Origin: Paenibacillus rhizovicinus
GTDB taxonomy: Bacteria > Bacillota > Bacilli > Paenibacillales > Paenibacillaceae
Direction of reading: 5' to 3'
Assembly (NCBI RefSeq): GCF_010365285.1
Contig: NZ_CP048286.1
Location: forward strand, 5,444,001-5,508,000
Length of the DNA: 64,000 bases
In this document: positions 54,927-63,013 of the stretch, one piece after another
Position numbering within the stretch: position 1 is the first letter of the stretch
How the letters are laid out: every line of letters starts with the position of its first letter
Notes under the pieces: model-generated
The model's database searches: none
What the model saw: only the letters and a program-made list of their open reading frames with translations
Told to the model about the DNA's origin: nothing
Position numbers and translations under genes: made by a program

Positions 54927-56075
54927 ATGACCTTGAAAATTGGCATTGCCGGTGCGAGGGGACTCAGTACGCTGCAGGGCTTTCGCTGCATGCCGGACAT
55001 CGAAGTAGCCGCGCTTTGCGATCTCGATGAAGCGTATGTGACCGAAGCGGCCGCCGCCAACGGCATTCCGCATACGTACCGCGTATTCGAAGACATGCTG
55101 GATGCCGACATCGACGCCGTTGTCATTTCAACGCCTATGCAGCTGCATGTCCCGCAGGCCATCATGGCGCTTCAAGCGGGCAAACACGTGCTGAGCGAAG
55201 TGACCGCGGGCGTCACGATGGACGAATTATGGTGGCTCAAAGAAACGGTGGAGTCGACCGGCAAAGTTTACATGATGGCCGAGAATTACTGCTACATCCC
55301 GCAAAATCAACTGATCCTCAACATGGTCAAGCAAGGACTCTTCGGTAATGTCTACTTCGGCGAAGGCGAATACCTGCACGACGTCCGCAGCCTGGCCTAC
55401 CGGTTAAACCGGCAGTCTCCGGGAGAAGCGTCGAAGCCGACGTGGCGCAGCTACTGGCAGCTGGGCAAACGGGGCGCGTTCTACCCGACCCACAGTCTGG
55501 GGCCGGTGATGCAGTGGTTCCAGGGGGATCGGATTCGTTCGGTATCCTGCTTCGGCACGGGCTGGCATACGGACGAGCGTTTCCGCCAGGAAGACACGTC
55601 GATCACGATGTGCCAGATGGAGAGCGGCAAGCTGATCAAGCTGCGGATCGACTGCATTTCCAAGCGGCCGCACAATATGAATTACTATACGCTGCAAGGG
55701 ACGAAAGGCAGCTACGAGGCTCCGCGCGGGCTCGGCGATACGCACAAGATCTGGCTCGACAGCATGGGCGATCAAGAGGATCGCGCGGCGTGGCGGCCAT
55801 TGAGCGACTACGATATGTATTTGCCTGATCGTTACAAGGAAGTGACGGAAGAACAGAAGGCTGCCGGACATTGGGGCGGCGATTATTTCATCGTCGAAGA
55901 TTTCGTATCCGCGGTGAAAGGACTGCACAGCCCGCCAATCGACGTCTATGATGCCTGCGAATGGACAGCCGTAGCCATGCTCTCCGAACTGTCCGTCATG
56001 AACGGCGGCCGTGCGATGGAGATGCCGGATTTTCGTAAAAGCACCTCGTATGCCGAGCAAATTATTAAACTATAA
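54927..56075 (+). CDS. Gfo/Idh/MocA-family oxidoreductase, EKP motif replaced
   Basis: The product has 382 residues from ATG 54927 behind GGAGGAAGG. The Rossmann domain begins LKIGIAGARGLSTLQGF and binds NAD(P) (VAALCDLDEAYV, VVISTPMQLHVPQAI). Where most members have the catalytic EKP lysine, this one reads LSEVTAGVTMDEL, so that lysine is missing. The C-terminal domain shows YWQLGKRGAFYPTHSLGPVMQWF with the substrate His. Such proteins oxidise or reduce sugars or inositols; lack of the lysine may mean a different chemistry. It is followed closely by an acetyltransferase gene. Confidence 0.85.
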   Translation: MTLKIGIAGARGLSTLQGFRCMPDIEVAALCDLDEAYVTEAAAANGIPHTYRVFEDMLDADIDAVVISTPMQLHVPQAIMALQAGKHVLSEVTAGVTMDELWWLKETVESTGKVYMMAENYCYIPQNQLILNMVKQGLFGNVYFGEGEYLHDVRSLAYRLNRQSPGEASKPTWRSYWQLGKRGAFYPTHSLGPVMQWFQGDRIRSVSCFGTGWHTDERFRQEDTSITMCQMESGKLIKLRIDCISKRPHNMNYYTLQGTKGSYEAPRGLGDTHKIWLDSMGDQEDRAAWRPLSDYDMYLPDRYKEVTEEQKAAGHWGGDYFIVEDFVSAVKGLHSPPIDVYDACEWTAVAMLSELSVMNGGRAMEMPDFRKSTSYAEQIIKL

Positions 56076-56105
56076 GCGCCGATGAGCGAAGGGAGCGGCA
56101 AGGAT

Positions 56106-56756
56106 ATGGAAGAGCAGCAGCAAGCGGAAGAGCAGCAGCAAGCGGAAGAGCAGCAAAAAGCGGAAGAGCAGCAACAAGTGCAAAAGCAGCAGCAGCCAGT
56201 GCAATTACTCATGATTCATGAGGATCTTGGCGCACTCCCGGAGCTTCGCCTGCCCGAGGGATACGGCATCCGCAGTTTTCGTCCGGGGGACGAGCAGGCG
56301 TGGGAGAAGATCATTATCGCATCTTTCGGCGGAGAGCATGCCTTCGATAGAGAGATGGCCGCCGATGAGGCGTACAAGCCGGAGCGGGTCTGGTTTCTGA
56401 CCGATGCCGCCGGGGAGCCGATCGCCACGGCTTCCGCCTGGTATCGCCCGCAATGGAGCGAAGATACCGGCTATCTTCACATGGTGGGACTGCTTCCCGA
56501 GCATGCGGGCAAGAAGCTGGGGTACTACGTAAGTCTCGCGGCCTTGCTGCAGATGGTTCGGGAGGAGAGAACGCGCGCCGTGCTGCATACGGATGATTTT
56601 CGCATACCGGCGGTGAAGACGTACTTGGGTCTTGGCTTCGTGCCTTCGCTCGTCGACGGCAGCCATCCCGGCCGGTGGAAGGCGCTCGCCGGCGTGCTGG
56701 AGCGGGTGATCCCGGCGCGCGAGGCAGACGGATCCAGCGTGGAGTTTGAATCTTGA
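56106..56756 (+). CDS. GNAT-family acetyltransferase with Gln/Glu-rich N-terminal repeat
   Basis: The product has 216 residues; ATG 56106 is preceded by GAAGGGAGC, while ATG 56082 has no site. Residues 1-35 are four copies of EEQQ-x-A type repeats. The GNAT fold then runs from about 40 (YGIRSFRPGDEQAWEKII) to LHMVGLLPEHAGKKLGYYVSLAALLQMV, which carries a degenerate acetyl-CoA loop (HAGKKLG), and VKTYLGLGFVP near the end. The gene is 30 bp behind the oxidoreductase and probably co-transcribed. Substrate unknown. Confidence 0.8.
   Translation: MEEQQQAEEQQQAEEQQKAEEQQQVQKQQQPVQLLMIHEDLGALPELRLPEGYGIRSFRPGDEQAWEKIIIASFGGEHAFDREMAADEAYKPERVWFLTDAAGEPIATASAWYRPQWSEDTGYLHMVGLLPEHAGKKLGYYVSLAALLQMVREERTRAVLHTDDFRIPAVKTYLGLGFVPSLVDGSHPGRWKALAGVLERVIPAREADGSSVEFES
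56107..56196 (+). repeat. 18-bp coding repeats at the start of the acetyltransferase gene
   Basis: Four tandem 18-mers of the form GAAGAGCAGCAGCAAGCG follow one another, then a degenerate CAG-rich part. They encode the Gln/Glu-rich head and could vary in number between strains by slippage. Confidence 0.85.
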
Positions 56757-56811
56757 ACATTGAACCGATGGCCGTGCTGAAGCAGATGACCGGTTTCGCC
56801 TAAGCAGCCTG

Positions 56812-57714
56812 TTATAGAATACTGCACATTTTCCGATACTCCCGCGGCGAGACGCCCTGCCAACGTTTGAACACATGGCTGAAATGATGCAGGCTGTCGT
56901 AGCCGATGCGCCTGCCGATCGCTTCGACTTTCATGTCGGTATCCCGCAAGCAGCGCTTGGCCTCCCGATGGCGAAGATGCTGCACGTATTGATTAGGCGT
57001 CACGCCGAACTGCTCTTTGAACAAGCGGATAAAATGATCCTCGCTGACATTCAGCCGTTCCGCCATCGCCGCGATCGGCCAAGCTAGCTGCAGGCTGCCG
57101 CCCAATTCGCGCGTCAGCGCTTGAAGGCCGGACAGGTAGTTCGACGAAGCGGAATGCTGCGGAACCGGCTGATGTCTCAGAAGGGATGCGAGCAGCATCA
57201 GCATGGCCCCGCGGCAGACGAGATCGTAACCGGCTCTGGCCGTCGTGAACTCTTCGCAGATCAATTCCATGCTGTTCACGACGTCGCCGGGAACGGCTGC
57301 ATATTTGCGGGCGAAGAGCCGTTCGCCGTCCGGTCCCGCGGGCGTCATGCAGAACAGTTCATCGCGGACGCGCGTCTCGTCGGCGACCATATGGATATCG
57401 GCCGTCGGCTCGAATTCGTCATAGAAGTCGAAATGAATGCCGAGCAGCCGCGCGCCTTCGGGATTCGGAATTTCGATGCGATGCGGATCCTTGGCGTGCA
57501 GAAACAGCAGATCGCCCGGGTAATAGCGGATCGTCTCGGGCTCGTCCGGGAAATGAACGGCCAATTCGCCGGAGATGACCAGCATCATTTCAAAATCGTA
57601 GAGCCGCCTTGCCAAGCCTTGATAGTACGAGGTGGTCTGGTACTGCGCCCAGTGGATGCTCGGCATCCATGCCTTGTTGTCCTGCATGGGGACGGAAGGC
57701 GTCATGATGGTCAT
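56812..57714 (-). CDS. AraC-family regulator with cupin sensor
   Basis: The product has 300 residues from ATG 57714 behind AAGGGGATC. The N-terminal sugar-sensing cupin shows LVISGELAVHFPDEPETIRYYPGDLLFLHAKDPHRIEIP. The C-terminal 100 residues carry two helix-turn-helix motifs (PIAAMAERLNVSEDHFIRLFKEQ and VEAIGRRIGYDSLHHFSHVFKRW). It is divergent from an oxidoreductase gene and is the probable regulator of that carbohydrate group. Confidence 0.92.
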   Translation of the reverse strand: MTIMTPSVPMQDNKAWMPSIHWAQYQTTSYYQGLARRLYDFEMMLVISGELAVHFPDEPETIRYYPGDLLFLHAKDPHRIEIPNPEGARLLGIHFDFYDEFEPTADIHMVADETRVRDELFCMTPAGPDGERLFARKYAAVPGDVVNSMELICEEFTTARAGYDLVCRGAMLMLLASLLRHQPVPQHSASSNYLSGLQALTRELGGSLQLAWPIAAMAERLNVSEDHFIRLFKEQFGVTPNQYVQHLRHREAKRCLRDTDMKVEAIGRRIGYDSLHHFSHVFKRWQGVSPREYRKMCSIL

Positions 57715-57810
57715 TGATTTACGATCCCCTTAGCCATTCATGTCGGTAATCGACAACTTTATATCGAATATGAGCAAATACATCTTATAGATCCTATAGT
57801 ATCATTCAGA

Positions 57811-57836
57811 ATAGTTGAGCGACAATGAACAACTAT
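57811..57836. promoter_or_regulatory. Inverted repeat in the AraC/oxidoreductase intergenic region
   Basis: ATAGTTG (57811-57817) and CAACTAT (57830-57836) form a 7-bp inverted repeat around 12 bases. It is placed just before the ribosome site of the oxidoreductase gene and downstream of a TATAGT (57795-57800). It could be an operator or a small leader hairpin. Confidence 0.4.
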
Positions 57837-57864
57837 CATGAGGATCCAAAGGGGGAGCAAGTGT

Positions 57865-59001
57865 ATGGCGAAGCGTATTGGCATTATTGGATTTGGGGGT
57901 CGTGTCGGCCACTTATTCGGGAAACTGGAAGAGATCAATCCCGAATTCCGAATTGCCGCGATTGCGGATCCCCGGAAGGACGAGCATATTGCACGCATGG
58001 GCGATGCGGCAGCGAGGATTGAATGGTTCGAGGATGCGGACGAGATGCTGGATAAAGCGGAATTGGACGGAATCGTCATCGGTACCCGCTGCAATTTACA
58101 TACCGAGATGGCGTTGAAAGTGCTGAAGCGGAACATGCCTCTATTTCTGGAAAAGCCGGTCGCGACGACTTTCGAAGATTTGCGTCGCTTGAAAGCGGGG
58201 TACGAAGCGTCTTCGTCGCAGGTGGTCGTCTCGTTCCCGCTGCGCAATACGCCGCTTGTGAAGCTGGCGAAGTCGATCATCGATTCGGGTCAGATCGGAA
58301 CGGTAGAACATGTGCAAGCCTTCAACAACGTCCCTTACGGCGGCGTCTATTATCATAACTGGTACCGGGACGAGAGCATTACGGGCGGGTTGTTCCTGCA
58401 GAAGGCGACGCACGACTTCGACTACATCAATTACTTGATCGGCCTGCAGCCGACCGCGGTATGCGCGATGAAATCGAAACAGATCTTCAAAGGCGACAAG
58501 CCGGCCGGATTGATGTGCAAGGATTGCGAGGAACAGCATGACTGCGAGGAAAGCACGATGAAGCCGCAGAATCGCGATCGAGGCGTCTATTGCAGCTTCG
58601 CGACGGATACCGGCAACGAGGATTCAGGCAGCGCCCTCATTCGTTACGAGTCGGGCATGCATGCGGCCTATACGCAGAACTTCTTCGCGAGAAGAGCGGC
58701 GGAGAAGCGGGGAGCACGGCTGCTGGGGTACAAAGGGACGCTGGAATTCGATTGGTTTACGAACGAGCTGAAAGTGTTCATGCATCACGAGGCGCGGGTG
58801 CAAACGCATCAATTCGATCCGAACGCGATCGGCGGCCACGGCGGGGGAGACGACGTGCTGATTCAGAACTTCATGCAGATCGTGAACGGCACGGCGGATT
58901 CGCTGACTTCGCTGGATGACGGTCTGATGAGCGCGCTGCTTTGCTTGAAGGCGAACGAATCCGCGAATACGAATACGTTCCAAGAGATCGCATGGACGTA
59001 G
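57865..59001 (+). CDS. Gfo/Idh/MocA-family oxidoreductase
   Basis: The product has 378 residues; ATG 57865 follows GGGGGAG, and nine more codons upstream to 57838 lack a site. The nucleotide site is RIGIIGFGGRVGHLF and the catalytic lysine is in FLEKPVATT. The active-site region shows NWYRDESITGGLFLQKATHDFDYINYL. A Cys cluster CKDCEEQHDCEES (about 219-231) is an insertion seen in one subgroup of this family and may bind metal. It probably acts on a sugar or cyclitol and is divergent from the AraC gene. Confidence 0.9.
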   Translation: MAKRIGIIGFGGRVGHLFGKLEEINPEFRIAAIADPRKDEHIARMGDAAARIEWFEDADEMLDKAELDGIVIGTRCNLHTEMALKVLKRNMPLFLEKPVATTFEDLRRLKAGYEASSSQVVVSFPLRNTPLVKLAKSIIDSGQIGTVEHVQAFNNVPYGGVYYHNWYRDESITGGLFLQKATHDFDYINYLIGLQPTAVCAMKSKQIFKGDKPAGLMCKDCEEQHDCEESTMKPQNRDRGVYCSFATDTGNEDSGSALIRYESGMHAAYTQNFFARRAAEKRGARLLGYKGTLEFDWFTNELKVFMHHEARVQTHQFDPNAIGGHGGGDDVLIQNFMQIVNGTADSLTSLDDGLMSALLCLKANESANTNTFQEIAWT

Positions 59002-59341
59002 ACGTTTACAATGGAGATCGCAATTGGCCCATGAAGCGACTGGTGGGATGACGATATTCTCGAGTTGTTCCTGGTTCCGGTATTGCCGCCGAGCGAAGCG
59101 GAGCTAAAGCCTAGTATGATTCGAAACACGGGAAGGCGGCTGCCGAGAGGCGGCCGTCTCTTTACGTTGCCGCAAGACATGAACAAAATGGAATAGGAGG
59201 TGCTGCCGGGCGGAGGAGTCCGTCTTGGCGATGTCGAATAAATTCGTCATAAAACCGTTAATAGGATGCTATTTATTCGTAGAGAGCACGGCAAGCGTTC
59301 TATAAGATTAGTCCGAGAACTGCCTGACAGGGAGTGAGACG
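59002..59341. other. Intergenic region with a possible terminator
   Basis: No gene is convincing in these 340 bp. CGGCTGCC (59137-59144) pairs with GGCGGCCG (59149-59156), followed by TCTCTTT, a likely terminator for the oxidoreductase gene. The frame read across 59049-59196 resembles no protein I know. Confidence 0.5.
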
Positions 59342-60298
59342 ATGAGGACGAAAGTGTTAACGCAATCGCAAATCGAACAATTCATCGAACTGGGGTACGT
59401 GCATCTGAAAGAGGCGTTTCCGCGCGAGTCGGCGCTTGCAGCGCAGCAGTTTCTATGGACGCAGCTGGAGAAGCAGGGCGTGCTGAAGAACGATCCTTCG
59501 ACGTGGACCCAGCAGATGGTGCACATCAGGGAACAGTTCGACGACGAGTTGTTCCAAGTTTGCAATACGGAACGGCTGGCCAACGCCATCGAAGATTTAA
59601 TCGGAGAAGGTCGTTGGAAGGAACGCTCGGTTTACGGACAAGACGAACGAAAAACGCTGTGGGGCTGGTGGCCGGTCAACTTCTCCTCCGGCGCCGATCG
59701 TCCTTGGGACGTGCCGGTAAAAGGCTGGCATTGGGACGGCATGATGCGTCCGCACTATGTGGACAGTCCCGAGCAGGGACTGCTGCTGCTGTGCGTCTTC
59801 TCGGAAATCGGTCCGATGGGCGGCAGCACCTTGGTGGCTGAGGGATCGCATAAAATCGTCGCCAATCTGCTGGCGGAGAACAGCGACGGACTGATGGCCG
59901 ACGAGGCGATTCATTTAGCGAATCGCTCGCATCCGTGGTTAAGGGAATTGACGAATTCACATGACGATGACGCCGTTGCGGCCGACGTATATGCGGCGGA
60001 TGCGGACGAGGCCGAGGATTCCGGCAGCAGTGATCGCATCAAGAAGTTTATGGAGCAAACGTACGTGGACGGCAACGGGGTTCGCCTGCGCGTAGTCGAG
60101 ACGCCTTCGTCGCCCGGCGACGTGCTGCTCTGCCATCCGTTCCTCTATCATTCCGCCTCGCAGAATCTTTCGGGCCTGCCTAGATTCATGTGCAATCGCG
60201 CGACGCCGCTGATCAAACGGATGAATTTGAATCGGGCGAACGCGGAGGATTATTCGCCGCTGGAGCTGAGCACGCGCAGTTCGATCGTACGGGTGTAA
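59342..60298 (+). CDS. Phytanoyl-CoA dioxygenase-family (PhyH) non-heme iron enzyme
   Basis: The product has 318 residues from ATG 59342 behind AGGGAGTGAG. The N-terminus LTQSQIEQFIELGYVHLKEAFP is the typical PhyH opening. The iron site is His130-x-Asp132 in KGWHWDGMM, with the distal His in DVLLCHPFLYHSASQN and the 2-oxoglutarate Arg likely in GLPRFMCN. An acidic insertion rich in Asp, Glu and Ala (about 210-235) breaks the fold in a surface loop. Bacterial members hydroxylate varied small molecules; the substrate is unknown. Confidence 0.87.
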   Translation: MRTKVLTQSQIEQFIELGYVHLKEAFPRESALAAQQFLWTQLEKQGVLKNDPSTWTQQMVHIREQFDDELFQVCNTERLANAIEDLIGEGRWKERSVYGQDERKTLWGWWPVNFSSGADRPWDVPVKGWHWDGMMRPHYVDSPEQGLLLLCVFSEIGPMGGSTLVAEGSHKIVANLLAENSDGLMADEAIHLANRSHPWLRELTNSHDDDAVAADVYAADADEAEDSGSSDRIKKFMEQTYVDGNGVRLRVVETPSSPGDVLLCHPFLYHSASQNLSGLPRFMCNRATPLIKRMNLNRANAEDYSPLELSTRSSIVRV

Positions 60299-60363
60299 GC
60301 CGCTCGCGCTGGCTCGGTTGTCTTAGTCGCAAGCTGCAAGCTAACCGAACCAGGTAGGGAGAA

Positions 60364-60412
60364 ACCGCCATTCGACTTCTATTGGAGTCGGACGGCGGTA
60401 TTTCTATTTCTA
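60364..60412 (+). terminator. Terminator after the dioxygenase gene
   Basis: A 14-bp stem with one mismatch and one G-U pair (60364-60377 with 60386-60399) is followed by TTTCTATTTCT. Confidence 0.7.
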
Positions 60413-60515
60413 GCGGAATCGCTCCGGATTTTGTTATTATACGTAATGATCTAACCTTTAACTATGAATACGCGGCGAAGCTTGCAACAAGGCCGAGCGG
60501 AGGGGAATGTGACAT

Positions 60516-62837
60516 ATGGAAGCGGCTTATTGGAATAAGGAACTAACGGTGGAAGAACGGATCGAGGATCTGCTTGGGAGAATGACGACCAAGGAGAAAG
60601 TGGGACAGGTCAACCAGCATATGTACGGCTGGAATGCTTACCGACGGTTGCCGGATGGCATCGAGCTGACCGAAGCATTCAAGCAAGAGGTCGCGTTCGG
60701 GGACGGGATGGGAGCGTTGTACGGCCTATTCCGTGCCGATCCGTGGTCGGCGGTTACCTATGAGAACGGGATTACGGCGACGCAGAGCGCGAAGGCGGCC
60801 AACGCGGTGCAGCGGTATATTCGCGAGCATACGCGACTTGGCATTCCCGTTCTGCTGTCGGAGGAATGTCCGCACGGTCATCAAGCGCTCGACGGCACGC
60901 TCATTCCGACGAACATCGGAATCGGCTCCACATGGAATACGGAGCTGATGGAGCGGGTATATGGGCATGTCGCGGCCGAAATTCGCGCGCGCGGCGCGCA
61001 TGTCGGATTGATCTCCACGCTGGACATCCTTCGCGAGCCTAGATGGGGCCGCTCGGAGGAATGCTACGGCGAGGATCCTTATCTCGCGGCGAAGATGACG
61101 GAATCGGCAGTCCGCGGTATGCAAGGCAGCACGCCGGAAGAGCTGAAGAAGCCGGACAAAATCGCGGCGCTGCTGAAGCATTTCGTCGCGCAGGGCGCCG
61201 CGCTTGGCGGGCGCAACTCCGGTCCGGCGGGAATCGGGGAGCGCGAGCTTCGCGAGATCCACCTGCCCGGAATGCTGGCGGGCGTCCGTGCGGGAGCACA
61301 GGGCTGCATGGCGGCCTACAATGAAATCGACGGCATTCCATGCCATGCGAACAAGGAGCTGCTGACCGGCATCCTCCGCGACGAGTGGGGTTTTGAAGGC
61401 GTGGTCATGGCGGACGGAGTAGCGATTGACCGTCTGTTGTCGATGACGGGCGGCGATTACGAATCGGCGGCGGGGATGGCGCTTGCGGCCGGCGTCGATC
61501 TGAGCCTGTGGGATACGTCGTTTACGACGCTTGAAGCTGCGGTGGAAGCCGGCAAGGCCGAGGAGGAACTGCTCGACCGGGCCGTTCGCCGCGTCCTGAA
61601 GCTCAAGTTCGAGCTCGGCCTGTTCGACAATCCGTTCACGGACGAGGACATCGCTAAGGAGACGGTCGGCAGCGAGACTTTCCGGCTGGACAATCTGCAG
61701 GCGGCGCGCGAATCCATCGTGCTGCTGAAGAACGAGGATGCGCTGCTGCCGCTCGGCAGCAACTACCGCAAAATCGCGGTCATCGGGCCGAATGCGGACA
61801 ACATCTATAATCAACTGGGCGATTACACGTCGACTCAGCCTGCAGGCAAAGGGGTCACGGTGCTGGAAGGCATTCGCCGAATCGCCCCTGAGGGGACGGA
61901 AGTCGCCTATGCCGCAGGCAGCGGCATTCGCAGCGGCACGCCGGAACAGCTGCAAGAGGCGCTGGACGTCGCGGCAGACGCGGACGTCGTCGTGCTCGTC
62001 GTCGGCGGAAGCAGCACCCGCAATTTCGATATCCGCTTCGATACGAACGGCGCCGCGATTACGACGGAAGGCGTACCGGGCGAGATGGACTGCGGCGAAG
62101 GCGTCGACGTGGCCGACCTGCAGCTCGGGGAGCCTCAGCGCGAGCTCGCGAAACGGATCGCGGAGACGGGGAAATCCGTCATCGGCGTCGTGATTCAAGG
62201 CCGGCCGCATGCCCTGACGGATATCGATTCGCTATGCGGCGCGCTGCTGTGCGCATGGTATCCCGGTCAAGAAGGCGGCCAAGCGGTCGGGGAAATTTTG
62301 TTCGGACAGGTCAATCCGAGCGGCAAACTGGCGGTCTCCTTGCCGAGATCTGCCGGGCAGCTGCCGGTTTATTACAACTATAAGGACGGCGGCAGCAGAC
62401 CGGGTTACTTCGATCTGACGGGACAGCCGCTCTACACGTTCGGGCACGGACTCAGCTATACGTCGTTCGCTTATGAAGGACTGGAGCTTCAGCCTGCGGC
62501 CATTTCCGTCAAGGAGCTGGTGCAGGGTGGGCGCGTCGCCGTGAAAGTCACGGTCCGCAATACCGGCGAAACGGCGGGCCAGGAGGTCGTTCAGCTGTAC
62601 GTCAAAGATCTGGAAGCGAGCGTAACGCGGCCGGTGACGGAACTGAAAGGGTTCCGCAAGGTTGGACTTGCGGCTGGCGAATCGCAAACGGTCGTCTTGG
62701 AGCTTGGCTTGGATGAGCTGGCGATTTGGACCGCTTCCATGGATTTCGCCGCAGAGCCGGGCAGGATGCGCATTGCGGTCGGCGGCAGCCAAGACGGGGA
62801 TTGCACGGCCGAACTGACGATCGTGCGGGACCATTGA
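60516..62837 (+). CDS. GH3 beta-glycosidase (beta-glucosidase/xylosidase type)
   Basis: The product has 773 residues from ATG 60516 behind GGAGGGGAATG. The (beta/alpha)8 domain shows PVLLSEECPHGHQAL, RWGRSEECYGEDPYLAAKM, KHFVAQGAALGGRN and the nucleophile Asp300 in VVMADGVAID. The alpha/beta sandwich holds VVLVVGGSST. The C-terminal fibronectin-III-like domain begins NTGETAGQEVVQLYVKD. There is no signal peptide, so it acts on imported saccharides. The substrate (gluco-, xylo- or arabino-side) cannot be decided. It is followed by the partial DUF4965-like gene. Confidence 0.94.
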   Translation: MEAAYWNKELTVEERIEDLLGRMTTKEKVGQVNQHMYGWNAYRRLPDGIELTEAFKQEVAFGDGMGALYGLFRADPWSAVTYENGITATQSAKAANAVQRYIREHTRLGIPVLLSEECPHGHQALDGTLIPTNIGIGSTWNTELMERVYGHVAAEIRARGAHVGLISTLDILREPRWGRSEECYGEDPYLAAKMTESAVRGMQGSTPEELKKPDKIAALLKHFVAQGAALGGRNSGPAGIGERELREIHLPGMLAGVRAGAQGCMAAYNEIDGIPCHANKELLTGILRDEWGFEGVVMADGVAIDRLLSMTGGDYESAAGMALAAGVDLSLWDTSFTTLEAAVEAGKAEEELLDRAVRRVLKLKFELGLFDNPFTDEDIAKETVGSETFRLDNLQAARESIVLLKNEDALLPLGSNYRKIAVIGPNADNIYNQLGDYTSTQPAGKGVTVLEGIRRIAPEGTEVAYAAGSGIRSGTPEQLQEALDVAADADVVVLVVGGSSTRNFDIRFDTNGAAITTEGVPGEMDCGEGVDVADLQLGEPQRELAKRIAETGKSVIGVVIQGRPHALTDIDSLCGALLCAWYPGQEGGQAVGEILFGQVNPSGKLAVSLPRSAGQLPVYYNYKDGGSRPGYFDLTGQPLYTFGHGLSYTSFAYEGLELQPAAISVKELVQGGRVAVKVTVRNTGETAGQEVVQLYVKDLEASVTRPVTELKGFRKVGLAAGESQTVVLELGLDELAIWTASMDFAAEPGRMRIAVGGSQDGDCTAELTIVRDH

Positions 62838-62944
62838 TCCGATAACCGGAGCTGAACGCGGATTATGGCCTCCGAACGCTAATCATCAGTGATGAATCAA
62901 TTGCAACATCGGAAGTCGCGGGCGGCTTTAGGTCAGTTTGTGGA

Positions 62945-62973
62945 TTGACACCAGGCAGTATAGGGAATAATAT
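62945..62973 (+). promoter_or_regulatory. SigA-type promoter before the last gene
   Basis: TTGACA (62945-62950), 17 bases, then TAATAT (62968-62973), in a gap ending in a very AT-rich stretch (62968-63000). It suggests that the last gene is transcribed separately from the GH3 gene. Confidence 0.55.
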
Positions 62974-63013
62974 ATGTTTATTATATATAATATATATTGA
63001 AAAGAGGATGCAC

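Noticed and set aside
59049-59196. Short coding frame downstream of the second oxidoreductase gene
   Set aside because: No ribosome site or recognisable motif is present and it runs through a probable terminator hairpin.
60726-62210. Minus-strand open frame (494 codons) opposite the GH3 gene
   Set aside because: It has Arg-rich composition and no motifs, and mirrors codon bias of the GH3 gene.
62968-63000. AT-rich stretch as a replication origin or attachment site
   Set aside because: There are no DnaA boxes, flanking repeats or integrase gene; it is better explained as promoter-proximal AT-rich DNA.
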